Source: Colletes latitarsis (Eukaryota; Arthropoda; Insecta; Hymenoptera; Colletidae). From it: a stretch of 64,000 nt of DNA. The position numbers and the translations under genes were made by a program. Positions 12,379 through 24,059 of the stretch are shown here, piece after piece. The stretch covers positions 22,090,001-22,154,000 of the forward strand of contig NC_135136.1 in NCBI RefSeq assembly GCF_051014445.1, in the 5' to 3' direction. The number at the start of each line of letters is the position of its first letter. The first letter of the stretch is position 1. The notes below the pieces were generated by a model. That model was not told the origin of the DNA. It made no database searches and saw only the letters and a list, made by a program, of their open reading frames with translations.

Positions 12379-12853
12379 TTAGGTCTGGGTTAGGTCTGGG
12401 TTATGCCCGCATCTGGCTCATGATATTGCCTTCTTCGCATACTTGTTGGCCAGATCCTGGGTTTTTTTCGTGTTTCAATCACGTAGTAATGTGGTAACAT
12501 ACTGAGGCAGTCTATTAAACCTGGATTCGGACAGTATTTTAGAGGATAACAACGGTTAGGTCTGGGTTAGGTCTGGGTTATGCCCGCATCTGGCTCATGA
12601 TTTTGCCTTCTTCGCATACTTGTTGGCCAGATCCTGGGTTTTTTTCGTGTTTGAATCACGTAGTAATGTGGTAATACACTGAAGCAGTCAATTAAACCTG
12701 GTTTCGATCAATATTTTAGAGGATACCACCGGTTAGGTCTGGGTTAGGTCTGGGTTATGCCCGCATCTGGCTCATGATTTTGCCTTCTTCGCATACTTGT
12801 TGGCCAGATCCTGGGTTTTTTTCGTGTTTCAATCACGTAGTAATGTGGTAACA
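12379..12853 (+). repeat. Copy of the first 475 bp of the window
   Basis: The sequence follows 1-475 at an offset of 12,378 bp, including GTAACATACTGAGGCAG, AACAACGG and the following ACCACCGG. It departs where the third monomer reads ACACACTGAAGC instead of ACACATTGAGGC. One internal change is visible (CATGATATTGCC). With 14856 onward, three copies of this two-to-three-monomer cassette are present. Confidence 0.8.
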
Positions 12854-14855
12854 CACTGAAGCTGTCAATTAAACCTGGTTTCGATCAATATTTTAGAGGA
12901 TAACACCGGTTAGGTCTGGGTTAGGTCTGGGTTATGCCCGCATCTGGCTCATGATTTTGCCTTCTTCGCATACTTGTTGGCCAGATCCTGGGTTTTTTCC
13001 GTGTTTGAATCACGTAGTAATGTGGTAACACACTGAAGCAGTCAATTAAACCTGGTTTCGATCAATATTTCAGAGGATAACACCGGTTAGGTCTGGGTTA
13101 GGTCTGGGAAATGGGCGCATCTGGCTTATACTTTCGCCTTCTTCGCATACTTGTTGGCCAGATCCTGGGTTTTTTTCGTGTTTGTATCACGTAGGAATGT
13201 GGTAACACACTGAAGCTGTCAATTAAACCTGGTTTCGATCAATATTTTAGAGGATAACACCGGTTAGGTCTGGGATAGGTCCGGGATATGCCCGCATCTG
13301 GCTCATGATTTTGCCTTCTTCGCATACTTGTTGGCCAGATCCTGGGTTTTTTTCGTGTTTGAATCACGTAGTAATGTGGTAACACACTGAAGCTGTCAAT
13401 TAAACCTGGTTTCGATCAATATCTTAGAGGATAACACCGGTTAGGTCTGGGTTAGGTCTGGGTTTTGCCCGCATCTGGCTCATGATTTTGCCTTCTGCGC
13501 ATACTTGTTGGCCAGATCCTGGGGTTTTTTCGTGTTTGAATCACGTAGTAATGTGGTAACACACTGAAGCAGTCAATTAAACCTGGTTTCGATCAATATT
13601 TTAGAGGATAACACCGGTTAGGTCTGGGATAGGTCCGGGATATGCCCGCATCTGTCTCATGATTTTGCCTTCTTCGCATACTTGTTGGCCAGATCCTGGG
13701 TTTTTTTCGTGTTTGAATCACGTAGTAATGTGGTAACACACTGAAGCTGTCAATTAAACCTGATTCGATCAGTATTTTAGAGGATAACACCGGTTAGGTC
13801 TGGGTTAGGTCTGGGTTATGCCCGCATCTGGCTCATGATTTTGCCTTCTTCGCATACTTGTTGGCCAGATCCTGGGTTTTTTCCGTGTTTGAATCACGTA
13901 GGAATGTGGTAACACACTGAAGCAGTCAATTAAACCTGGTTTCGATCAATATTTTAGAGGATAACACCAGTTAGGTGTGGGTTAGGTCCGGGATATGCCC
14001 GCATCTGGCTCATGATTTTGCCTTCTTCGCATACTTGTTGGCCAGATCCTGGGTTTTTTTCGTGTTTCAATCACGTAGTAATGTGGTAATACACTGAAGC
14101 AGTCAATAAAACCTGGTTTCGATCAATATTTTAGAGGATAACACCGGTTAGGTCTGGGTTAGGTCTGGGTTATGCCCGCATCTGGCTCATGATTTTGCCT
14201 TCTTCGCATACTTGTTGGCCAGATCCTGGGTTTTTTCCGTGTTTGAATCACGTAGTAATGTGGTAACACACTGAAGCAGTCAATTAAACCTGGTTTCGAT
14301 CAATATTTCAGAGGATAACACCGGTTAGGTCTTGGTTAGGTCTGGGAAATGGGCGCATCTGGCTTATACTTTCGCCTTCTTCGCATACTTGTTGGCCAGA
14401 TCCTGGGTTTTTTTCGTGTTTGTATCACGTAGGAATGTGGTAACACACTGAAGCTGTCAATTAAACCTGGTTTCGATCAATATTTTAGAGGATAACACCG
14501 GTTAGGTCTGGGTTAGGTCTGGGTTATGCCCGCATCTGGCTCATGATTTTGCCTTCTTCGCATACTTGTTGGCCAGATCCTGGGTATTTTCCGTGTTTGA
14601 ATCACGTAGTAATGTGGTAACACACTGAAGCAGTCAATTAAACCTGGATTCGATCAATATTTCAGAGGATAACCCCGGTTAGGTCTGGGTTAGGTCTGGG
14701 ATTTGCGCGCACCTGGCTTATACTTTCGCCTTTTTCGCAAACTTGTTGGCCAGATCCTGGGAATTTTCCGTGTTTGAATCACGTAGTAATGTGGTAACAT
14801 ACTGAGGCAGTCTATTAAACCTGGATTCGGACAGTATTTTAGAGGATAACAACGG
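12854..14855 (+). repeat. Mixed cassette region; about 1 kb repeats 10.1-11.15 kb
   Basis: From about 13470 to 14500 the order of variants repeats that of about 10120-11150 at an offset of 3,350-3,351 bp. Shared markers are CTTCTGCGCATAC, CATCTGTCTCATG, ACCAGTTAGGTGTGGG and AAATGGGCGC. A one-base loss at about 13760 (CCTGATTCG for CCTGGTTTCG) accounts for the change in offset. The final monomers are type II with TATTTTCC and GAATTTTCC. Confidence 0.7.
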
Positions 14856-17800
14856 TTAGGTCTGGGTTAGGTCTGGGTTATGCCCGCATCTGGCTCATGA
14901 TTTTGCCTTCTTCGCATACTTGTTGGCCAGATCCTGGGTTTTTTTCGTGTTTCAATCACGTAGTAATGTGGTAACATACTGAGGCAGTCTATTAAACCTG
15001 GATTCGGACAGTATTTTAGAGGATAACAACGGTTAGGTCTGGGTTAGGTCTGGGTTATGCCCGCATCTGGCTCATGATTTTGCCTTCTTCGCATACTTGT
15101 TGGCCAGATCCTGGGTTTTTTTCGTGTTTGAATCACGTAGTAATGTGGTAATACACTGAAGCAGTCAATTAAACCTGGTTTCGATCAATATTTTAGAGGA
15201 TACCACCGGTTAGGTCTGGGTTAGGTCTGGGTTATGCCCGCATCTGGCTCATGATTTTGCCTTCTTCGCATACTTGTTGGCCAGATCCTGGGTTTTTTTC
15301 GTGTTTGAATCACGTAGTAATGTGGTAACACATTGAGGCAGTCTATTAAACCTGGATTCGGACAGTATTTTAGAGGATAACACCGGTTAGGTCTGGGTTA
15401 GGTCTGGGTTGTGCCCGCATCTGGCTCATGATTTTGCCTTCTTCGCGTGCTTGTTGGCCAGATCCTGGGTTTTTTTCGTGTTTGAATCACGTAGTAATGT
15501 GGTAACACACTGAAGCTGTCAATTAAACCTGGTTTCGATCAATATTTTAGAGGATAACACCGGTTAGGTCAGGGTTAGGTCTGGGTTATGCCCACATCTG
15601 GCTCATGATTTTACCTTCTTCGCATACTTGTTGGCCAGATCCTGGGTTTTTTTCGTGTTTGAATCACGTAGTAATGTGGTAACACACTGAAGCTGTCAAT
15701 TAAACCTGGTTTCGATCAATATTTTAGAGGATAACACCGGTTAGGTGTGGGTTAGGTCCGGGATATGCCCGCATCTGGCTTATACTTTCGCCTTCTTCGC
15801 AATACTTGTTGGCCAGATCCTGGGTTTTTTCCGTGTTTGATCACGTAGTAATGTGGTAACACACTGAAGCAGTCAATAAAACCTGGTTTCGATCAATATT
15901 TTAGAGGATAACACCGGTTAGGTCTGGGTTAGGTCTGAGATTTGCGCGCATCTGGCTTATACTTTCGCCTTTTTCGCATACTTGTTGGCCAGATCCTGGG
16001 TTTTTTTCGTGTTTGAATCACGTAGTAAAGTGGTAACACACTGAAGCTGTCAATTAAACCTGGTTTCGATCAATATTTTAGAGGATAACACCGGCTACGT
16101 CTGGGTTAGGTCTGGGTTATGCCCGCATCTGGCTCATGATTTTGCCTTCTTCGCATAATTGTTGGCCAGATCCTGGGTTTTTTTCGTGTTTGAATAACGT
16201 AGTAATGTGGTAATACACTGAAGCAGTCAATTAAACCCGGTTTCGATCAATATTTTAGAGGATACCACCGGTTAGGTCTGGGTTAGGTCTGGGTTATGCC
16301 CGCATCTGGCTCATGATTTTGCCTTCTTCGCATACTTGTTGGCCAGATCCTGGGTTTTTTTCGTGTTTCAATCACGTAGTAATGTGGTAATACACTGAAG
16401 CAGTCAATAAAACCTGGTTTCGATCAATATTTTAGAGGATAACACCGGTTAGGTCTGGGTTAGGTCTGGGTTATGCCCGCATCTGGCTCATGATTTTGCC
16501 TTCTTCGCATACTTGTTGGCCAGATCCTGGGTTTTTTTCGTGTTTGAATCACGTAGTAATGTGGTAATACACTGAAGCAGTCAATTTAACCTGGTTTCGA
16601 TCAATATTCTAGAGGATAACACCGGTTAGGTCTGGGTTAGGTCTGGGTTATGCCCGCATCTGGCTCATGATTTTGCCTTCTTCGCATACTTGTTGGCCAG
16701 ATCCTGGGTTTTTTTCGTGTTTCAATCACGTAGTAATGTTGTTACACATAGAGGCAGTCTATTGAACCTGGATTCGGACAGTATTTTAGAGGATAACACC
16801 GGTTAGGTCTGGGTTAGGTCTGGGTTATGCCCGCATCTGGCTCATGATTTTGCCTTCTTCGCATACTTGTTGGCCAGATCCTGGGTTTTTTTCGTGTTTG
16901 AATCACGTAGTAATGTGGTAATACACTGAAGCAGTCAATTAAACCTGGTTTCGATCAATATTTTAGAGGATAACGCCGGTTAGGTCTGGGTTAGGTCTGG
17001 GATATGCGCCCATCTGGCTTATGCTTTCGCCTTTTTCGCAAACTTGTTGGCCAGATCCTGGGTTTTTTCCGTGTTTGAATCACGTAGTAATGTTGTACCA
17101 CACTGAGGCAGTCAATTAAACCTGGATTCGGACAGTATTTTAGAGGATAGCACCGGTTAGGTCTGGGTTAGGTCTGGGTTATGCCCGCATCTGGCTCATG
17201 ATTTTGCCTTCTTCGCATACTTGTTGGCCAGATCCTGGGTTTTTTTCGTGTTTGAATCACGTAGTAATGTGGTAATACACTGAAGCAGTCAATAAAACCT
17301 GGTTTCGATCAATATTTTAGAGGATAACACCGGTTAGGTCTGGGTTAGGTCTGGGTTATGCCCGCATCTGGGTCATGATTTTGCCTTCTTCGCATACTTG
17401 TTGGCCAGATCCTGGGTTTTTTTCGTGTTTGAATCACGTAGTAATGTGGTAACACACTGAAGCTGTCAATTAAACCTGGTTTCGATCAGTATTTTAGAGG
17501 ATAACACCGGTTAGGTCTGGGTTAGGTCTGGGTTATGCCCGCATCTGGCTCATGATTTTGCCTTCTTCGCATACTTGTTGGCCAGATCCTGGGTTTTTTC
17601 CGTGTTTGAATCACGTAGGAATGTGGTAACACACTGAAGCAGTCAATTAAAACTGGTTTCGATCAATATTTTAGAGGATAACACCAGTTAGGTGTGGGTT
17701 AGGTCCGGGATATGCCCGCATCTGGCTCATGATTTTGCCTTCTTCGCATACTTGTTGGCCAGATCCTGGGTTTTTTTCGTGTTTGAATCACGTAGTAATG

Positions 17801-19103
17801 TGGTAACACACTGAAGCTGTCAATTAAACCTGGTTTCGATCAATATTTTAGAGGATAACACCGGTTAGGTCAGGGTTAGGTCTGGGTTATGCCCGCATCT
17901 GGCTCATGATTTTGCCTACTTCGCATACTTGTTGGCCAGATCCTGGGTTTTTTTCGTGTTTGAATCACGTAGTAATGTGGTAACACACTGAAGCTGTCAA
18001 TCAAACCTGGTTTCGATCAATATTTTAGAGGATAACACCGGTTAGGTCTGGGTTAGGTCTGGGAAATACGCGCATCTGGCTTATACTTTCGCCTTCTTCG
18101 CAATACTTGTTGGCCAGATCCTGGGTTTTTTTCGTGTTTGATCACGTAGTAATGTGGTAACACACTGAAGCTGTCAATTAAACCTGGTTTCGATCAATAT
18201 TTTAGAGGATAACACCGGTTAGGTCTGGGTTAGGTCTGAGATTTGCGCGCATCTAGCTTATACTTTCGCCTTTTTCGCATACTTGTTGGCCAGATCCTGG
18301 GTTTTTTTCGTGTTTGAATCACGTAGTAAAGTGGTAACACACTGAAGCTGTCAATTAAACCTGGTTTCGATCAATATTTTAGAGGATAACACCGGCTAGG
18401 TCTGGGTTAGGTCTGGGTTATGCCCGCATCTGGCTCATGATTTTGCCTTCTTCGCATAATTGTTGGCCAGATCCTGGGTTTTTTTCGTGTTTGAATAACG
18501 TAGTAAAGTGGTAATACACTGAAGCAGTCAATTAAACCCGGTTTCGATCAATATTTTAGAGGATACCACCGGTTAGGTCTGGGTTAGGTCTGGGTTATGC
18601 CCGCATCTGGCTCATGATTTTGCCTTCTTCGCATACTTGTTGGCCAGATCCTGGGTTTTTTTCGTGTTTGAATCACGTAGTAATGTGGTAACACACTGAA
18701 GCTGTCAATTAAACCTGGTTTCGATCAATATTTTAGAGGATAACACCGGTTAGGTCTGGGTTAGGTCTGGGAAATACGCGCATCTGGCTTATACTTTCGC
18801 CTTCTTCGCAATACTTATTGGCCAGATCCTGGGTTTTTTCCGTGTTTGATCACGTAGTAATGTGGTAACACACTGAGGCAGCCAATAAAACCTGGTTTCG
18901 ATCAATATTTTAGAGGATAACACCGGTTAGGTCTGGGTTAGGTCTGGGATTTGCGCGCATCTGGCTTAAACTTTCGCCTTTTTCGAATACTTGTTGGCCA
19001 GATCCTGGGTTTTTTTCGTGTTTGAATCACGTAGTAATGTGGTAACACACTGAAGCTGTCAATTAAACCTGGTTTCGATCAATATTTTAGAGGATACCAC
19101 CGG
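14856..19103 (+). repeat. Second copy of block 1-5487, lacking seven whole monomers
   Basis: At 4,248 bp it is 1,239 bp (7 x 177) shorter than its partner. Missing are the five monomers matching 532-1416, one matching the monomer at 1771, and one between about 4420 and 4600. The joins keep the 177-bp register perfectly, as expected for unequal exchange between monomers. It contains its own version of HOR unit A from 16272 on. Confidence 0.85.
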
Positions 19104-21581
19104 TTAGGTCTGGGTTAGGTCTGGGTTATGCCCGCATCTGGCTCATGATTTTGCCTTCTTCGCATACTTGTTGGCCAGATCCTGGGTTTTTTTCGTGTTT
19201 CAATCACGTAGTAATGTGGTAATACACTGAAGCAGTCAATAAAACCTGGTTTCGATCAATATTTTAGAGGATAACACCGGTTAGGTCTGGGTTAGGTCTG
19301 GGTTATGCCCGCATCTGGCTCATGATTTTGCCTTCTTCGCATACTTGTTGGCCAGATCCTGGGTTTTTTTCGTGTTTGAATCACGTAGTAATGTGGTAAC
19401 ACACTGAAGCTGTCAATTAAACCTGGTTTCGATCAGTATTTTAGAGGATAACACCGGTTAGGTCTGGGTTAGGTCTGGGTTATGCCCGCATCTGGCTCAT
19501 GATTTTGCCTTCTTCGCATACTTGTTGGCCAGATCCTGGGTTTTTTCCGTGTTTGAATCACGTAGGAATGTGGTAACACACTGAAGCAGTCAATTAAACC
19601 TGGTTTCGATCAATATTTTAGAGGATAACACCAGTTAGGTGTGGGTTAGGTCCGGGATATGCCCGCATCTGGCTCATGATTTTGCCTTCTTCGCATACTT
19701 GTTGGCCAGATCCTGGGTTTTTTTCGTGTTTCAATCACGTAGTAATGTGGTAATACACTGAAGCAGTCAATAAAACCTGGTTTCGATCAATATTTTAGAG
19801 GATAACGCCGGTTAGGTCTGGGTTAGGTCTGGGTTATGCCCGCATCTGGCTCATGATTTTGCCTTCTTCGCATACTTGTTGGCCAGATCCTGGGTTTTTT
19901 TCGTGTTTGAATCACGTAGTAATGTGGTAATACACTGAAGCAGTCAATTTAACCTGGTTTCGATCAATATTTTAGAGGATAACACCGGTTAGGTCTGGGT
20001 TAGGTCTGGGTTATGCCCGCATCTGGCTCATGATTTTGCCTTCTTCGCATACTTGTTGGCCAGATCCTGGGTTTTTTTCGTGTTTCAATCACGTAGTAAT
20101 GTTGTAACACATAGAGGCAGTCTATTGAACCTGGATTCGGACAGTATTTTAGAGGATAACACCGGTTAGGTCTGGGTTAGGTCTGTGTTATGCCCGCATC
20201 TGGCTCATGATTTTGCCTTCTTCGCATACTTGTTGGCCAGATCCTGGGTTTTTTTCGTATTTGAATCACGTAGTAATGTGGTAATACACTGAAGCAGTCA
20301 ATTAAACCTGGTTTCGATCAATATTTTAGAGGATAACGCCGGTTAGGTCTGGGTTAGGTCTGGGATATGCGCCCATGTGGCTTATGCTTTCGCCTTTTTC
20401 GCAAACTTGTTGGCCAGATCCTGGGTTTTTTCCGTGTTTGAATCACGTAGTAATGTTGTACCACACTGAGGCAGTCAATTAAACCTGGATTCGGACAGTA
20501 TTTTAGAGGATAGCACCGGTTAGGTCTGGGTTAGGTCTGGGTTATGCCCGCATCTGGCTCATGATTTTGCCTTCTTCGCATACTTGTTGGCCAGATCCTG
20601 GGTTTTTTTCGTGTTTGAATCACGTAGTAATGTGGTAATACACTGAAGCAGTCAATAAAACCTGGTTTCGATCAATATTTTAGAGGATAACACCGGTTAG
20701 GTCTGGGTTAGGTCTGGGTTATGCCCGCATCTGGCTCATGATTTTGCCTTCTTCGCATACTTGTTGGCCAGATCCTGGGTTTTTTTCGTGTTTGAATCAC
20801 GTAGTAATGTGGTAATACACTGAAGCAGTCAATAAAACCTGGTTTCGATCAATATTTTAGAGGATAACACCGGTTAGGTCTGGGTTAGGTCTGGGTTATG
20901 CCCGCATCTGGCTCATGATTTTGCCTTCTTCGCATACTTGTTGGCCAGATCCTGGGTTTTTTTCGTGTTTGAATCACGTAGTAATGTGGTAACACACTGA
21001 AGCTGTCAATTAAACCTGGTTTCGATCAATATTTTAGAGGATAACACCGGTTAGGTCTGGGATAGGTCCGGGATATGCCCGCATCTGGCTCATGATTTTG
21101 CCTTCTGCGCATACTTGTTGGCCAGATCCTGGGGTTTTTTCGTGTTTGAATCACGTAGTAATGTGGTAACACACTGAAACAGTCAATTAAACCTGGTTTC
21201 GATCAATATTTTAGAGGATAACACCGGTTAGGTCTGGGATAGGTCCGGGATATGCCCGCATCTGTCTCATGATTTTGCCTTCTTCGCATACTTGTTGGCC
21301 AGATCCTGGGTTTTTTTCGTGTTTGAATCACGTAGTAATGTGGTAACACACTGAAGCTGTCAATTAAACCTGGTTTCGATCAGTATTTTAGAGGATAACA
21401 CCGGTTAGGTCTGGGTTAGGTCTGGGTTATGCCCGCATCTGGCTCATGATTTTGCCTTCTTCGCATACTTGTTGGCCAGATCCTGGGTTTTTTCCGTGTT
21501 TGAATCACGTAGGAATGTGGTAACACACTGAAGCAGTCAATTAAACCTGGTTTCGATCAATATTTTAGAGGATAACACCAG
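19104..21581 (+). repeat. Satellite segment sharing cassettes with HOR unit C and 21.4-22.1 kb
   Basis: It starts after GATACCACCGG like the 17-monomer unit but soon departs. From about 19450 to 20180 it matches about 21400-22130 at an offset of 1,947 bp (11 monomers), sharing ACCAGTTAGGTGTGGG and ACACATAGAGGCAG. AACGCCGG occurs at about 19805 and 20335; the second lies 3,363 bp (19 monomers) after the one at 16974. Confidence 0.7.
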
Positions 21582-22820
21582 TTAGGTGTGGGTTAGGTCC
21601 GGGATATGCCCGCATCTGGCTCATGATTTTGCCTTCTTCGCATACTTGTTGGCCAGATCCTGGGTTTTTTTCGTGTTTCAATCACGTAGTAATGTGGTAA
21701 TACACTGAAGCAGTCAATAAAACCTGGTTTCGATCAATATTTTAGAGGATAACACCGGTTAGGTCTGGGTTAGGTCTGGGTTATGCCCGCATCTGGCTCA
21801 TGATTTTGCCATCTTCGCATACTTGTTGGCCAGATCCTGGGTTTTTTTCGTGTTTGAATCACGTAGTAATGTGGTAATACACTGAAGCAGTCAATTTAAC
21901 CTGGTTTCGATCAATATTTTAGAGGATAACACCGGTTAGGTCTGGGTTAGGTCTGGGTTATGCCCGCATCTGGCTCATGATTTTGCCTTCTTCGCATACT
22001 TGTTGGCCAGATCCTGGGTTTTTTTCGTGTTTCAATCACGTAGTAATGTTGTAACACATAGAGGCAGTCTATTGAACCTGGATTCGGACAGTATTTTAGA
22101 GGATAACACCGGTTAGGTCTGGGTTAGGACTGTGTTATGCCCGCATCTGGCTCATGATTTTGCCTTCTTCGCATACTTGTTGGCCAGATCCTGGGTTTTT
22201 TTCGTGTTTCAATCACGTAGTAATGTTGTAACACATAGAGGCAGTCTATTGAACCTGGATTCGGACAGTATTTTAGAGGATAGCACCGGTTAGGTCTGGG
22301 TTAGGTCTGGGTTATGCCCGCATCTGGCTCATGATTTTGCCTTCTTCGCATACTTGTTGGCCAGATCCTGGGTTTTTTTCGTGTTTGAATCACGTAGTAA
22401 TGTGGTAATACACTGAAGCAGTCAATAAAACCTGGTTTCGATCAATATTTTAGAGGATAACACCGGTTAGGTCTGGGTTAGGTCTGGGTTATGCCCGCAT
22501 CTGGCTCATGATTTTGCCTTCTTCGCATACTTGTTGGCCAGATCCTGGGTTTTTTTCGTGTTTGAATCACGTAGTAATGTGGTAACACACTGAAGCTGTC
22601 AATTAAACCTGGTTTCGATCAATATTTTAGAGGATAGCACCGGTTAGGTCTGGGTTAGGTCTGGGTTATGCCCGCATCTGGCTCATGATTTTGCCTTCTG
22701 CGCATACTTGTTGGCCAGATCCTGGGGTTTTTTCGTGTTTGAATCACGTAGTAATGTGGTAACACACTGAAGCAGTCAATTAAACCTGGTTTCGATCAAT
22801 ATTTTAGAGGATAACACCAG
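21582..22820 (+). repeat. 7-monomer HOR, copy 1, 1,239 bp
   Basis: The unit opens with TTAGGTGTGGG after ACACCA and contains the rare GGTTAGGACTGTGTTATG near 22125. Both markers recur exactly 1,239 bp later. Two monomers in the unit carry ACACATAGAGGCAG back to back, itself a one-monomer duplication. Confidence 0.85.
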
Positions 22821-24059
22821 TTAGGTGTGGGTTAGGTCCGGGATATGCCCGCATCTGGCTCATGATTTTGCCTTCTTCGCATACTTGTTGGCCAGATCCT
22901 GGGTTTTTTTCGTGTTTCAATCACGTAGTAATGTGGTAATACACTGAAGCAGTCAATAAAACCTGGTTTCGATCAATATTTTAGAGGATAACACCGGTTA
23001 GGTCTGGGTTAGGTCTGGGTTATGCCCGCATCTGGCTCATGATTTTGCCATCTTCGCATACTTGTTGGCCAGATCCTGGGTTTTTTTCGTGTTTGAATCA
23101 CGTAGTAATGTGGTAATACACTGAAGCAGTCAATTTAACCTGGTTTCGATCAATATTTTAGAGGATAACACCGGTTAGGTCTGGGTTAGGTCTGGGTTAT
23201 GCCCGCATCTGGCTCATGATTTTGCCTTCTTCGCATACTTGTTGGCCAGATCCTGGGTTTTTTTCGTGTTTCAATCACGTAGTAATGTTGTAACACATAG
23301 AGGCAGTCTATTGAACCTGGATTCGGACAGTATTTTAGAGGATAACACCGGTTAGGTCTGGGTTAGGACTGTGTTATGCCCGCATCTGGCTCATGATTTT
23401 GCCTTCTTCGCATACTTGTTGGCCAGATCCTGGGTTTTTTTCGTGTTTCAATCACGTAGTAATGTTGTAACACATAGAGGCAGTCTATTGAACCTGGATT
23501 CGGACAGTATTTTAGAGGATAGCACCGGTTAGGTCTGGGTTAGGTCTGGGTTATGCCCGCATCTGGCTCATGATTTTGCCTTCTTCGCATACTTGTTGGC
23601 CAGATCCTGGGTTTTTTTCGTGTTTGAATCACGTAGTAATGTGGTAATACACTGAAGCAGTCAATAAAACCTGGTTTCGATCAATATTTTAGAGGATAAC
23701 ACCGGTTAGGTCTGGGTTAGGTCTGGGTTATGCCCGCATCTGGCTCATGATTTTGCCTTCTTCGCATACTTGTTGGCCAGATCCTGGGTTTTTTTCGCGT
23801 TTGAATCACGTAGTAATGTGGTAACACACTGAAGCTGTCAATTAAACCTGGTTTCGATCAATATTTTAGAGGATAACACCGGTTAGGTCTGGGATAGGTC
23901 CGGGATATGCCCGCATCTGGCTCATGATTTTGCCTTCTGCGCATACTTGTTGGCCAGATCCTGGGGTTTTTTCGTGTTTGAATCACGTAGTAATGTGGTA
24001 ACACACTGAAGCAGTCAATTAAACCTGGTTTCGATCAATATTTTAGAGGATAACACCGG
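22821..24059 (+). repeat. 7-monomer HOR, copy 2, 1,239 bp
   Basis: Direct tandem copy of the preceding unit. Differences seen are few: TTCGCGTTTG near 23797, and a different start to the last monomer (GATAGGTCCGGG instead of TTAGGTCTGGG). Its last half-monomer again matches copy 1, so the difference is confined to a patch, as in gene conversion. Confidence 0.85.

Noticed and set aside
13593..13790. Minus-strand open frame of 65 codons
   Set aside because: It lies entirely inside satellite monomers, and its translation repeats with the 59-codon period of the monomer. It exists only because a local base change removes the usual stop. No start context, domain or codon signal.
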